From: JAGWRI01 sp035700805
GTDB lineage: Bacteria > Gemmatimonadota > Gemmatimonadetes > Gemmatimonadales > Gemmatimonadaceae
DNA length: 64,000 nucleotides
Assembly: GCA_035700805.1 (NCBI GenBank)
Contig: DASSOG010000053.1
Span: forward strand, 1-64,000
Direction of reading: 5' to 3'
The position numbers and the translations under genes are program-made. Position 1 is the first letter of the stretch; the number at the start of each line of letters is the position of its first letter. A model generated the notes under the pieces. The model was not told the DNA's origin. It worked only from the letters and a program-made list of their open reading frames with translations, and did not search any database. Of the stretch, positions 42,706 through 51,866 are shown piece after piece.

Positions 42706-44313
42706 CTAGCCGTCGTCCGATCCGGGGACGCGCCAGGCAAACCCGTTCTGCGCGATGAGCTGGTGGGCTGATGCCGGGCCCCACGATCCCGATTCGTACC
42801 CCTCCATGCGAATGGGCGGGTGTGTCCGCCAGTAATCGAGCACGGGATCCACCACGCGCCAGGCCGCCTCCACCTCGTCGCTGCGGGTGAACAGCGTGGC
42901 ATCCCCCAGCATGATGTCCAGCAGCAGAGTCTCATACGCCGGCGGGTTGATGTCGCCGAAGGCATCAGCGTATGCAAAATCCATGGCCACGAGCGCCACT
43001 TCCTCCTGCCGGGAAAGCTGGTACACCGCGCCGGGCGTCTTCACCTGGAACGAGAGCGAGACGCCCTCGTCCGGCTGGATGCGCAGCACGAGGGTATTGG
43101 GCGCCAGCAACTTGCGTGTTTCGCTGCCGAACATCAGGTGCGGTGGCTCCCGGAACTGCACGGCCACCTCCGACACGCGTTCCGCCAGCCGCTTGCCCGA
43201 GCGGAGGAAGAAGGGCACCCCCTTCCACCGCCAGTTGTCCAGGTACAGCCGCATGGCCGCGTAGGTGGGCGTGGTGGAATCCGGGGCCACGTTCGGTTCG
43301 TCGCGATAGCCCTTCACCTTCTCCCCGCCCGAGATGCCGGCCCGGTACTGCGCGCCCACCACGGAGCTCTCCAGTTCGGCAGGCCCCATGGCGCGAATGG
43401 ATCGCAGCACCTTCACCTTCTCGTCGCGCACGGCATCGGCGCTCATGGTCACCGGTGGCTCCATGCAGGTGAGCGCCAGCAACTGCATCAGGTGGTTCTG
43501 GAACATGTCCCGGATGACGCCGGCTTCTTCGTAGTACGCCCCGCGCCGCTCCACGCCCACGGTCTCGGCCACGGTGATCTGCACATGCGCCACGGACTGC
43601 CGGTTCCACAGCGGTTCAAAGATGGCATTGGCAAATCGGAATACCAGGATGCTCTGGACCGTCTCCTTGCCCAGGTAGTGGTCAATGCGAAAGAGCTGGC
43701 ATTCGTTGAAGAGTTCGAGCACCAGGCGGTTCAACTGCTGGGCGGTGGCCAGGTCGTGGCCGAACGGCTTCTCAATCACCACGCGCCGCCATGGCCGCTG
43801 GGCGGCACCAGTCACCTTGGGGGCCAGGCCACTCTCGGAAAGGTTGCGCGCGATGGGTTCGAAGATGCTCGGCGGCACGGCCAGGTAGAACAGCCGATTG
43901 CGGTTGGCCTCGTCCAGCGGCTGCTCCATGGCGTCCAGGCGTTCCGCGATCAGGGCATAGGTCTTTGGATCGTTGAAGTCGCCCGCGACATGATGCACCT
44001 GGCCGCTCAGCCGCTTCCAGACCTCCTCGTCCAGCCCGTCGATCTCGTCGGACTCCGCCAGCGCCGAGCGCATGTCCTGGCGAAATTGCTCATCGGTGTA
44101 TTCAGTGCGGCCAACCCCCAGGAACTGGAATGGCTCGGGCAGCAGGCCGTCCTTGGCCATCTGGTACAGGGCCGGGATCAACTTGCGATGCGACAGGTCG
44201 CCGGTGGCGCCCATCACCACCATGGTGCACGGGTCGGCCACCCGGCGGTTGGGGCCGATGGCGCGGAGCATCTGGCTGGTACGCGCGGTTACATGGGCCG
44301 GCCTGGCGGTCAT
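42706..44313 (-). CDS. zwf: Glucose-6-phosphate 1-dehydrogenase
   Basis: The protein has 535 residues from the ATG at 44313..44311, which overlaps the gnd stop (ATGA). It oxidises glucose 6-phosphate to 6-phosphogluconolactone with NADP+, the entry to the pentose phosphate pathway. The coenzyme motif is GATGDLSHRKLIPALY (35-50) and the substrate motif is RIDHYLGKETVQSI. The C-terminal half is complete (DINPPAYETLLLDIMLGDATLFTR). The N-terminus carries about 20 extra residues before the dinucleotide fold. It is the last gene of the operon. Confidence 0.95.
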   Translation of the reverse strand: MTARPAHVTARTSQMLRAIGPNRRVADPCTMVVMGATGDLSHRKLIPALYQMAKDGLLPEPFQFLGVGRTEYTDEQFRQDMRSALAESDEIDGLDEEVWKRLSGQVHHVAGDFNDPKTYALIAERLDAMEQPLDEANRNRLFYLAVPPSIFEPIARNLSESGLAPKVTGAAQRPWRRVVIEKPFGHDLATAQQLNRLVLELFNECQLFRIDHYLGKETVQSILVFRFANAIFEPLWNRQSVAHVQITVAETVGVERRGAYYEEAGVIRDMFQNHLMQLLALTCMEPPVTMSADAVRDEKVKVLRSIRAMGPAELESSVVGAQYRAGISGGEKVKGYRDEPNVAPDSTTPTYAAMRLYLDNWRWKGVPFFLRSGKRLAERVSEVAVQFREPPHLMFGSETRKLLAPNTLVLRIQPDEGVSLSFQVKTPGAVYQLSRQEEVALVAMDFAYADAFGDINPPAYETLLLDIMLGDATLFTRSDEVEAAWRVVDPVLDYWRTHPPIRMEGYESGSWGPASAHQLIAQNGFAWRVPGSDDG

Positions 44314-45212
44314 TCGGACTTCACCGCGTGGCCGCCAAACTGGTTGCGCAGCGCCGCAATGACCTTGGCCGAGAAACTGTCCTCCTGGCGTGAGCGAAAG
44401 CGCATGAGCAGCGACAGTGTGATGACTGGGGTCGGCACGTCCAGGTCCATGGCCTCGTTCACCGTCCACCGGCCCTCGCCCGAATCGGCCACCCAGCCGC
44501 GGATGCTGGAGAGTGATCCATCCTGGACGAAGGCGTCCCGGGCCAGCTCGTTGAGCCACGAGCGCACGACACTGGCGTGTTGCCAGAGCTCGGCGATCTG
44601 CGCCAGGTCCAGGTCCGGGAACAACTTCGAGGCGTGCAGCACCTCATAGCCTTCCGCGTATGCCTGCAACAGCCCGTACTCGATGCCGTTGTGGACCATC
44701 TTCACGTAGTGGCCAGCGCCGATCGGCCCCACATGGGCAAATCCATCAGGGGGCGCGAGCGTCTTGAAGATGGGCGTACACAACTTCACGGCCGCCTTGG
44801 ACCCGCCCACCATGAGGCAGTACCCGTTCTCCAGTCCCCACACGCCACCGCTTGTCCCGGCGTCGATGAACTCGACGCCCTGCCTGGCCAGCGTGGCTCC
44901 AAGACGCATGGAATCCTTGAAGTTCGAGTTGCCGCCGTCGATGATCACGTCGCCCTTGGCCAGGTGCGGCGTGAGCTGCGCGATGGTCTGGTCTACGGGA
45001 TCCCCGGCCGGCACCATGACCCACACCACCCGCGGGGCGGTCAGCTTGCCGCACAGGTCGGTCAGGTCCCTGGCCGGCGTCACCCCGGGCCTGGTGACGC
45101 GCTTCATCGCTTCCGCGCTCGGATCGTACACCACCACGGTGTGTCCATCCTTGACCAGCCGCTCCACCATGTTGCCGCCCATCCGGCCCAGCCCGATCAT
45201 GGCCATTTGCAT
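44310..45212 (-). CDS. gnd: 6-phosphogluconate dehydrogenase, decarboxylating, short (YqeC/GndA) type
   Basis: The protein has 300 residues, the length of the short, often NAD-preferring class rather than the 470-residue E. coli Gnd. It has the Rossmann start MAMIGLGRMGGNMVERL, IDGGNSNFKDSMR, the SGGVWGLENG substrate loop and the catalytic Lys171 in GAGHYVKMVHNGIEYG. It converts 6-phosphogluconate to ribulose 5-phosphate. It is coupled to zwf. The lactonase step between the two is not encoded here. A short gap of 40 bases separates it from the cyclase gene upstream. Confidence 0.93.
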   Translation of the reverse strand: MQMAMIGLGRMGGNMVERLVKDGHTVVVYDPSAEAMKRVTRPGVTPARDLTDLCGKLTAPRVVWVMVPAGDPVDQTIAQLTPHLAKGDVIIDGGNSNFKDSMRLGATLARQGVEFIDAGTSGGVWGLENGYCLMVGGSKAAVKLCTPIFKTLAPPDGFAHVGPIGAGHYVKMVHNGIEYGLLQAYAEGYEVLHASKLFPDLDLAQIAELWQHASVVRSWLNELARDAFVQDGSLSSIRGWVADSGEGRWTVNEAMDLDVPTPVITLSLLMRFRSRQEDSFSAKVIAALRNQFGGHAVKSE

Positions 45213-45252
45213 TGTTCAATAATCCCGTTCAGGAGAAAGAGGCTGCGAAACC

Positions 45253-45885
45253 TCAAGACGCGAGCAGCACCGCGCGGGCCGGCGCGCCATCCAGCCCCGT
45301 GAGGCGCAGCGGCAGGCAGCGGAATTCGTACGTGCCCGGCGGCGGCTCGCCCAGGTCCAGGCCCTCCACGATCACCACGCCATGCTCCAGGAGGGTGCGG
45401 TGCGTGCGGTGATGCCCCGAGCGGAACTGCTCGACGGAGAGATAATCCACGCCAACGAGCTTCACGCCATGATCCACCAGGTACTGCGCGCCATCCGGCG
45501 CCAGGTACGTGAAGTCCCGGTGGAATTCCGTTTCACGAATGAACCCGGAATTCCTGGTCCGGATGAGCAAACGCGTGACATGGGTCAGGTCGTGCGCCTG
45601 GAGCTGCTCCGCCGAGACCGCCATGAGGCCCGGGTCCATGGCAATGAGCTGCGCCGGGCCCATCAGTACGTCCAGGGGCAGCGTGTCCACGCTGGCGCCG
45701 TCGTCAAAGAAGTGGCGCGGCGCGTCCACGTGGGTGCCCGTGTGCGATCCCATGCTGAGCAGCGACACGTTGGACGTCGCGCCCTTGGCCACCGCCGACG
45801 CCAGCGAGAACTGGATGGGCGGATTCCCCGGGTAGACCACGCCGCCGGATTGTACCGGCACCGAGATGTCATAGATATGTCGCAT
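45253..45885 (-). CDS. Cyclase-family hydrolase (KynB arylformamidase-like)
   Basis: The protein has 210 residues from the ATG at 45885..45883. The hallmark HTGTHVDAPRHF (48-59; His48, His52, Asp54, His58) is the metal-binding motif of the cyclase/kynurenine formamidase family. A later DYLSVEQF and a HRTLLEHGVVIVEGLDLG segment also fit. Such enzymes hydrolyse N-formylkynurenine or related amides and lactones. Because no other kynurenine gene is nearby, the substrate is uncertain. It lies one base after the acyl-CoA dehydrogenase stop and 40 bases before gnd. Confidence 0.85.
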   Translation of the reverse strand: MRHIYDISVPVQSGGVVYPGNPPIQFSLASAVAKGATSNVSLLSMGSHTGTHVDAPRHFFDDGASVDTLPLDVLMGPAQLIAMDPGLMAVSAEQLQAHDLTHVTRLLIRTRNSGFIRETEFHRDFTYLAPDGAQYLVDHGVKLVGVDYLSVEQFRSGHHRTHRTLLEHGVVIVEGLDLGEPPPGTYEFRCLPLRLTGLDGAPARAVLLAS

Positions 45886-45886
45886 G

Positions 45887-47662
45887 TCACTCCGATGGGA
45901 TGGGGTAATCCAGCAGCGCGTCGTCCACGGCGTAGCCGCCTCCATCTCTTATGGACCTCGCCACCACGCGCCGCGTCTCATCCTGCAACGACTGCAGCGA
46001 CTCGCGGGCCGCCCGGAACCGGTGCCCCGCGTCAACCACGAACAGGTCGCACAGGTCCACTTCGTGCGCGCAGGCCGCGATTCCGCGTTCCTCGATCAAC
46101 CGCTGCGTCCTGGCCAGCACCGCCGCGGTGGCGAACAAGTCCACCGCCATGTTGGCCAGCCGCTCCAGCTCCTGCTGCCGGTCCACGATGTGTTCCTTGT
46201 ACACCTGGAGCAGCCGCTGGGTGCCTTCGCCAAGCTGCTGCACATGTCGTTCAAGATAACGCTTGTGCCCCTCGATGCGGGGATGCAGCGTCGCGTCGAA
46301 CGTGCTGGACGCGCCCAGCCGGCTCCTGAGGCGCGACGCGGCGAATCCGCTCACCAGGCCTAGGTTCCGCAAGGGATGCTTGAGTGCCGCGGCAAGTTCC
46401 CGCAGCTTGCCCGCCGGCCCCTGGATGCCGTTGAGCGCGATGAACAGCCGCAGGATCTCATTCGTGCCCTCGAAAATCCGGTTGATGCGGGCGTCGCGCA
46501 GCATCCGCTCATACGGATACGGCTTCACAAAGCCGCGCCCACCCGCTACCTGCACCATCTCATCCGACGCCCGCCAGAGCAGTTCGCTGGCAAACACCTT
46601 GCAGCACGCGGCTTCCAGCGCGGAATCGCTGGTCGGCCGTCCCGCCATGTCGGCCAGGAGGCCGAGCATCGAGTCGGCCGCGTAGGCATCGGCCGCGAGC
46701 TGCGCCAGCTTGCGCTGCGTGATCTCAAAGTCGGCAATCGGCTGCCCGAACTGCACGCGGCCCTCGGCGAACGTGGTCATGTGGCCCAGGATGTGCTTGG
46801 CGCCGGCCGTGCAGCCCGCGGCCAGCGACAGGCGCCCGCCGTTCAGCACATGCACGGCCACGGCAAACCCCTTGCCGACCGTGCCCAGCACGTGGTCGTC
46901 GGGGACCGCGAGGTTGGTGTACACGAGCTCGGCCTGCGTGGAGCCGCGAATGCCCAGCTTGCGCACCGTGCTCATCACCTTGAAGCCCGGCATGTCGGGG
47001 CGGATGATGAACGCCGTGGGCCGCTGCACCTGCCCGCCGTGGCGTTCCACCGGGGTCTGCACGAACGTCACGATCACCCCGGCCCGATGCCCGTTCCCGA
47101 TCCACTGCTTGTGTCCATTCAGGATCCATGATGCGCCATCGGCACCGCGTTCGGCGCGCGACCTGATGTGCTGCGCATCCGAGCCGGTTTCCGGCTCGGT
47201 GAGCGCGTAGGCGGCCAGGGTCTTGCCCCGCGCGAGCATGGGCAGGTAGCGCTGCTTCTGCGCGGGCGACCCGTAGAGCACGATGGCCTTGGACCCGAGC
47301 CCGCAGTGGACCCCCACGAGCACGGCGATGCTGGCGTCAATGCGCGACACCTCGCCGATCACGCGCGCGTAGCCCGCCGGTGAAAGCCCCTGGCCCTCGA
47401 ACTCCTCGGGTATGGTGAGTCCCAGCAGCCCGCCGTCGGCCAGGGCCTGGATCACCGGTTCCGGCACCAGCTCCTGTTCGTCGATGGCCTGGGAGTCCAC
47501 CAGGTCGCGCTCGATCTCCCGGAGTCGGGAGATGAGCGTGCGCACTCGGTGCGCCTCGGTGGGGTCCCGGCGTTCCAGCGGGTCGGGGTACGGAAAGAGC
47601 AGGGTGTCATGGATCACCCCGTTGAACATGCCCCGGACAAAGGACGGCATCATGGAGGTCAT
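45887..47662 (-). CDS. Acyl-CoA dehydrogenase with long C-terminal extension
   Basis: The protein has 591 residues from the ATG at 47662..47660; ATG 47653 and the upstream 47686 are possible too. The core (about 75-430) has the FAD/substrate motifs AYALTEPETGSDAQHIRSRA and GGRGFVKPYPYERMLRDARINRIFEGTNEILRLFIALNG (split in two conserved blocks), where the catalytic Glu is expected in FEGTNE. The extra C-terminal region (about 440-590) is helical, as in very-long-chain acyl-CoA dehydrogenases. It would perform the first step of fatty acid beta-oxidation. It begins the operon ending in zwf. Confidence 0.9.
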   Translation of the reverse strand: MTSMMPSFVRGMFNGVIHDTLLFPYPDPLERRDPTEAHRVRTLISRLREIERDLVDSQAIDEQELVPEPVIQALADGGLLGLTIPEEFEGQGLSPAGYARVIGEVSRIDASIAVLVGVHCGLGSKAIVLYGSPAQKQRYLPMLARGKTLAAYALTEPETGSDAQHIRSRAERGADGASWILNGHKQWIGNGHRAGVIVTFVQTPVERHGGQVQRPTAFIIRPDMPGFKVMSTVRKLGIRGSTQAELVYTNLAVPDDHVLGTVGKGFAVAVHVLNGGRLSLAAGCTAGAKHILGHMTTFAEGRVQFGQPIADFEITQRKLAQLAADAYAADSMLGLLADMAGRPTSDSALEAACCKVFASELLWRASDEMVQVAGGRGFVKPYPYERMLRDARINRIFEGTNEILRLFIALNGIQGPAGKLRELAAALKHPLRNLGLVSGFAASRLRSRLGASSTFDATLHPRIEGHKRYLERHVQQLGEGTQRLLQVYKEHIVDRQQELERLANMAVDLFATAAVLARTQRLIEERGIAACAHEVDLCDLFVVDAGHRFRAARESLQSLQDETRRVVARSIRDGGGYAVDDALLDYPIPSE

Positions 47663-47731
47663 GTGTGGAGTTTGACGGTTTGCCACCGCCAGTCAAGCGC
47701 CACGGGCCGGGAGCCGCGGCAGGGATCCGCT

Positions 47732-47790
47732 GTAAGTCTTTGGTAAGTCGCCGCCCCCACACTGGCTGCCCCTTGGCTCCCGGGTATCAT
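47732..47790 (+). promoter_or_regulatory. Direct-repeat regulator site and promoter of the two-component operon
   Basis: GTAAGTC occurs at 47732-47738 and again at 47743-47749, an 11-base period, one helical turn. This is the classic layout for an OmpR/PhoP-type regulator. A promoter follows: CTGGCT (47762-47767, three of six to the -35 consensus), 17 bases, then TATCAT (47785-47790, five of six to the -10). Transcription would start only about 4 bases before the ATG at 47801, so the mRNA may be almost leaderless. Confidence 0.55.
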
Positions 47791-47800
47791 TTGAGGCATC

Positions 47801-49513
47801 ATGTCGCCTCAGCGCTCCTCGCGCCTCATTGGAACGGTGGTCGTCCTCGGACTCGCGCTCGCGGTCACGGCCGTGCTGGTGTACCAGGCGGCGGTGGCGG
47901 CGCGGGGGCATCGGCTGTCGGCCGAGCGCACGCTGCGGGACTACGCGTCGTTTGCCGACTGGCAGTTTGAGCAGCAGGTGAAGAGCCAGTTGCTGGCCAC
48001 CATGGTGCCGTCGCTCTCGCACCCGGCCATGCGCGTGGATCCCAAGCGGATCGCGGAATCGGCGGTCACCCCGGCGGCGGTGGAGGACATGGCGCGCGAC
48101 TACGCCGGCTGGTGCGGATGCCTGGACAGCGTCCGGTACTATTTCCGCTTCGACTGGCCGGATGGGCCCCTGCGCACCACGTCCACCAGCGCGTCGCCGG
48201 TCGAGCTGCGGTGGGCGCGCGATACGATCGTGTCGTATGTGCGGACCATGCCGCCGTCGGACGAGATGCGCCAGAACGCGTATGGAGGGTCACGGCCGCA
48301 ACCCGCCATGCGCGTGCTTATTACCAATGATGCATATGTGATGCTCCTGGGCGGCCTGGACCTGCACCCGCGGCTGCTGGTGTTCCTGGTGTCGCGCAGC
48401 ATGGATGGCAGGCCCCTGGTGGTGTATGGGTACGAGACGCCGCCGCTGCCCTTCCTCGTGCCGGCCTTCCGCGCCGTGTACGAACGCGGCACCCTGCTGC
48501 CTCCGTCGCTGGTGGGCAACCTGCCGCTCGACTCGGTGCTGTCGCTGTCGGTGAACGACGCCCGCGGCGATCCGCTCTACGGGACGCCGGGGCAATATGA
48601 CCTCACCTTCAGCACCACCGACACGCTGGACGCCAACTTCGGCCGGCTGGCGCTGCGCGTGGCGTTGCGTCCGGACGTGGCGGAACGGCTGGTGGTGGGC
48701 GGGCTCCCGCCGTCGCGCCTGCCGATGCTGCTGGCGCTGCTGGTCCTCATGGCCATCCTGCTGGCCATCGCCCTGATCCAGTTGCGCCGCGAGCAGGAGC
48801 TGGCGCGGCTGCGCACGGATTTCGTGTCAGGGGTGAGCCACGAACTGCGTACCCCGCTCGCGCAGATCCGGTGGTTCTCCGAACTGCTGCACATGGGCAA
48901 GCTTCGCACCGATGAAGAGCGCATTCGGTCGGCGGCCATCATCGACCAGGAGGCGCGCCGGCTCACCTACCTGGTGGAGAATGTGCTCAGCTTTTCCCGC
49001 AGCGAGCGACGCCAGAATCGCGTTGCGCCTGTGCCGACCGACCTGGAACGGGAGCTTCGCGAGGCGCTGGAACTATTCGCGCCGCTGGCCCGCTCGCGCC
49101 GCATGACACTGCGCGCGGAGCTGGAGCTGGGGCTCGTGGCCCTGGTGGATCCCAACGCGCTGCGCCAGGTGGTGCTGAACCTGCTGGACAACGCCGCCAA
49201 GTACGGACCCGAGGGCCAGACGATCACCGTGGGGAGCACGCGGGACCACGACTGGGTGCGCGTGTGGATCGATGACGAAGGTCCGGGCGTCTCGGCCGCC
49301 GACCGCGAGCGCGTCTGGGAGCCCTACACCCGGCTGTCCCGCGACGCCGAGCGCGGCACCGGCGGCAGCGGCATCGGGTTGTCCGTCGTCCGGGAACTGG
49401 TGGAAATGCATGGCGGACGGTGTAACATGGAGCCGTCCCGCAGCGGGGGTGTCCGGGTCTCGTTCACCGTGCCCGCGAGCGACGTCGAGCTTTCGGTGGA
49501 GACTCCTGCATGA
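47801..49513 (+). CDS. Membrane-bound sensor histidine kinase
   Basis: The protein has 570 residues. Helix 1 (LIGTVVVLGLALAVTAVLVYQ, about 9-29) and helix 2 (LPMLLALLVLMAILLAIALIQL, about 308-329) flank a periplasmic sensor region of about 280 residues. HisKA follows with His347 (FVSGVSHELRTPLAQIRWF), then the ATPase motifs NLLDNAAKYG, DDEGPGVS and GTGGSGIGLSVV. A CGC motif lies in the sensor region at residues 106-108, but redox sensing is only a guess. It overlaps its response regulator by 4 bases and is preceded by direct repeats suited to feedback control. Confidence 0.92.
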   Translation: MSPQRSSRLIGTVVVLGLALAVTAVLVYQAAVAARGHRLSAERTLRDYASFADWQFEQQVKSQLLATMVPSLSHPAMRVDPKRIAESAVTPAAVEDMARDYAGWCGCLDSVRYYFRFDWPDGPLRTTSTSASPVELRWARDTIVSYVRTMPPSDEMRQNAYGGSRPQPAMRVLITNDAYVMLLGGLDLHPRLLVFLVSRSMDGRPLVVYGYETPPLPFLVPAFRAVYERGTLLPPSLVGNLPLDSVLSLSVNDARGDPLYGTPGQYDLTFSTTDTLDANFGRLALRVALRPDVAERLVVGGLPPSRLPMLLALLVLMAILLAIALIQLRREQELARLRTDFVSGVSHELRTPLAQIRWFSELLHMGKLRTDEERIRSAAIIDQEARRLTYLVENVLSFSRSERRQNRVAPVPTDLERELREALELFAPLARSRRMTLRAELELGLVALVDPNALRQVVLNLLDNAAKYGPEGQTITVGSTRDHDWVRVWIDDEGPGVSAADRERVWEPYTRLSRDAERGTGGSGIGLSVVRELVEMHGGRCNMEPSRSGGVRVSFTVPASDVELSVETPA

Positions 49514-50199
49514 GCCGCATCCTCATCATCGAAGACAACCCCGACCTGGCCTACGGCCTGCGCACGGGCCTGGAGATCGAGGGGTACGAGGCCGACATCG
49601 CCGTCGACGGCGAGCAGGGGCTCACGCGCGCCCGTGACTGGGCGCCGCACCTGGTGATCCTCGACCTCATGCTTCCTGGCATGGACGGGTACGCCGTGCT
49701 GCGGGCCATGCGTGAACTGTCATTGGACATGCCGGTGCTCATCCTCACGGCGCGCGGGGAGGAAGCGGACAAGCTCCGGGGCTTTCGCCTGGGAGCCGAC
49801 GACTATGTCACGAAGCCGTGCGGCGTGATGGAACTGCTGGCGCGCGTGGGCGCCCTGCTCCGGCGGGCGCGTCAGGCGGCCGGCGGCCGGCGGCCAGGGC
49901 CCGTGGAACGCTTTGGCGCGGTGGAGATCAACACCGCCGCGCACACGGTCACCCGCGGTGGGGAGCCGGTGGCGCTCACGCCCAAGGAGTACGACCTGCT
50001 GGTGGCGCTGGTCAAGCGGCATGGGGCGGTGGTGTCGCGCGGTGACCTGCTGAAGGAAGTCTGGGGGTACAGCGCCGACGTGATGACCAGGACGGTGGAT
50101 ATTCATGTGGCCGAGCTGCGCCGCAAGCTCGAGGACAATCCCTCGCAGCCGGCCCACATCCTCACGGTCTGGAAGGCGGGCTATCGTGTGGAAGGGTAG
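49510..50199 (+). CDS. OmpR/PhoB-family response regulator
   Basis: The protein has 229 residues. The receiver domain (1-118) has the acidic pair EDN (8-10), phospho-acceptor Asp52 in ILDLMLPGMDG, and the switch Lys in YVTKP. The C-terminal winged helix (about 130-228) has LTPKEYDLLVALVKR and the recognition helix region TRTVDIHVAELRRKLE. It is the partner of the kinase upstream. The GTAAGTC repeats before the operon are its most likely site. Confidence 0.94.
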   Translation: MSRILIIEDNPDLAYGLRTGLEIEGYEADIAVDGEQGLTRARDWAPHLVILDLMLPGMDGYAVLRAMRELSLDMPVLILTARGEEADKLRGFRLGADDYVTKPCGVMELLARVGALLRRARQAAGGRRPGPVERFGAVEINTAAHTVTRGGEPVALTPKEYDLLVALVKRHGAVVSRGDLLKEVWGYSADVMTRTVDIHVAELRRKLEDNPSQPAHILTVWKAGYRVEG

Positions 50200-50992
50200 C
50201 CTCGCCGTCGTATTGCTCGCGCTGGGCGCGGGCGCGCTCCACGCGCAGCAGCCGGTGCGGATGCCGCGCCCGTCCTGCGTCGCGCGCGGCTTCGTGCCGG
50301 CGCTCGCGCCCGATACGGTGGCCGAGGCGGTGCTGGACTCCCTGGGCACGGTGGACGTAGGCTCGCAGCCTGGCGTTCGCTACATCCGCAACCTGCTGGC
50401 GGCCAGCTTTGAGGCCGGCGCCTCGCGTGAGCTGCGGCAGGCCGCCGTGGACGGCGTGTGCGGGGTGGTGGTGGGCGGGGACCACGGCGACGGTGGCGAC
50501 GACGGCTACTATCTGATCCGCCTGCGCGGCGCCGGGACCGCGCCTGAACTGGACGCGATGGCGGCGGCCCTCCGCCAGATGCCGGGGGTGCGGAGTGCGC
50601 AGGCGCTGGCCATCCGCGGGGTTGATCCCCCGGCGGCGCTCCCGACGGTGGCGGAGCGCTCGGCGGGCTGCGCCGATGCGACGGACGGCGGATGGCTGCG
50701 GATCGCGGCCATCAAGGAAATAGTATCCTCCCCCGGCGCCGACCAGCAGCACCTGGCGCTGAGGCTGGGGCTGGCTGGCGTAGACTCGGGCGCCGTCCGC
50801 GTCGAGCAGGACGACGCCGTCTGCGCGCGCGTAGCGGCCGCCATCCGGGAGGGCGCGCACTTCTCGCTGAACGGGATGCCGTACCTGGTGCTCCGCGCGG
50901 GGCCACGTTACATCGCGTTCGACCCCAGCGGCCTCAATCGGTCATTCTTCGTGGTTGATACGACTTTCGTGTTCCGGACGGTGGTGTACTAA
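50186..50992 (+). CDS. Secreted protein of unknown function, third gene of the two-component operon, GTG start
   Basis: The protein has 268 residues from GTG at 50186, within the last 14 bases of the regulator gene. A signal peptide (SLAVVLLALGAGALHAQ) is clear. Four Cys residues remain in the mature chain, allowing two disulfides. I see no known motif. A DHGDGGDDGYY patch (after about residue 95) is acidic and Gly-rich and could bind a cation. Because it is translated with the kinase and regulator it may modulate the sensor or be its target. No function is assigned. Confidence 0.75.
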   Translation: MWKGSLAVVLLALGAGALHAQQPVRMPRPSCVARGFVPALAPDTVAEAVLDSLGTVDVGSQPGVRYIRNLLAASFEAGASRELRQAAVDGVCGVVVGGDHGDGGDDGYYLIRLRGAGTAPELDAMAAALRQMPGVRSAQALAIRGVDPPAALPTVAERSAGCADATDGGWLRIAAIKEIVSSPGADQQHLALRLGLAGVDSGAVRVEQDDAVCARVAAAIREGAHFSLNGMPYLVLRAGPRYIAFDPSGLNRSFFVVDTTFVFRTVVY

Positions 50993-51052
50993 GGGGTCAC
51001 TGAAAAACAGGAGGTGGTCCGCTACGGAGGCTGACGGAGCGGGCGGCTGGGC

Positions 51053-51760
51053 CTACCCACCCCACGGATGCTGCTTGAAGCCCTTCGTCCAGATCAGGAT
51101 GACTGGTGCGCACGCGCCAGGCAGATGGTGGATGAATGGTTCATTCACCAGTTCCGGAGACCGAAACACCTCAATGGCCGCGACATCCCGCAGGCGTACA
51201 TAATCCGACAGCGGTTTTAGAGGGACGAGGTCCAACCAGACTCCGTCGAGGAAATATCCCGGTTGGCCGCAATAGGGCGGTCCTTCCGCTTTACGCCGAA
51301 GCTTCCATTCAAACTTGATGACATCTTCAACGTCCGTGTGAGGATACTTCTTGCGCAACTCATCCCCGAATGCCACGGCCCCGATGTGCCGCTGCATGCG
51401 GTCAAAGAGGCGCGGCAGATCTTGATGCAGCGCGCTGGCGGTGACGGGTTGCAACTCGGTGGGGGCACGGGTCAGCCGAATGGTCAGCGCTTTGCCTTGA
51501 GGTGGAACCTGCAGGGCGAGCGTGTCTGGGTGGAAACCGAGGCGGCGGGTCACGAGGGTGTCGATACCGGTTCTTATCCCCGTCAGGGCGAACGCGCCGT
51601 CGAAGTCGGTGGTGGCTGTCGGCCCCGCGGGCACCAGGTACACCTGCGCCAGCGAAATTGGCTTGCCGGCAAGGTCCACCACCCGGCCACGCACGGTCTG
51701 GGTGTGGGCGATGGTCGGCAAGGCGAACAGGAGTAAGGTCCACCAGCGACATCGCTGCAT
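51053..51760 (-). CDS. Secreted carboxypeptidase-regulatory-like protein with TonB-plug-like C-terminus, no barrel
   Basis: The protein has 235 residues. After a signal peptide ending THT, residues 22-95 form a carboxypeptidase D regulatory-like beta-sandwich (VRGRVVDLAGKPISLAQVYL). The C-terminal half (GYFLDGVWL, LRDVAAIEVFRS, CAPVILIWTKG) has the strand pattern of a TonB-dependent receptor plug, but the protein ends there, with no beta-barrel. Such regulatory-plus-plug proteins seem to be frequent in Gemmatimonadota. They may be partners of outer membrane receptors or relics of one. It converges with the preceding gene. Confidence 0.7.
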   Translation of the reverse strand: MQRCRWWTLLLFALPTIAHTQTVRGRVVDLAGKPISLAQVYLVPAGPTATTDFDGAFALTGIRTGIDTLVTRRLGFHPDTLALQVPPQGKALTIRLTRAPTELQPVTASALHQDLPRLFDRMQRHIGAVAFGDELRKKYPHTDVEDVIKFEWKLRRKAEGPPYCGQPGYFLDGVWLDLVPLKPLSDYVRLRDVAAIEVFRSPELVNEPFIHHLPGACAPVILIWTKGFKQHPWGG

Positions 51761-51866
51761 TCATGTGCCCCGCTACCGGCGCCGCGGCACCGGAATACCA
51801 AGGGTCAAGCCGTAGAACAGAGCCCAGCCAAGTCTACCAGTGAGCTCCCAAGTTGGTTTCGGCAAG

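Noticed and set aside
42820..44649. Long open frame opposite zwf
   Set aside because: Low-complexity His/Arg-rich sequence against conserved glucose-6-phosphate dehydrogenase.
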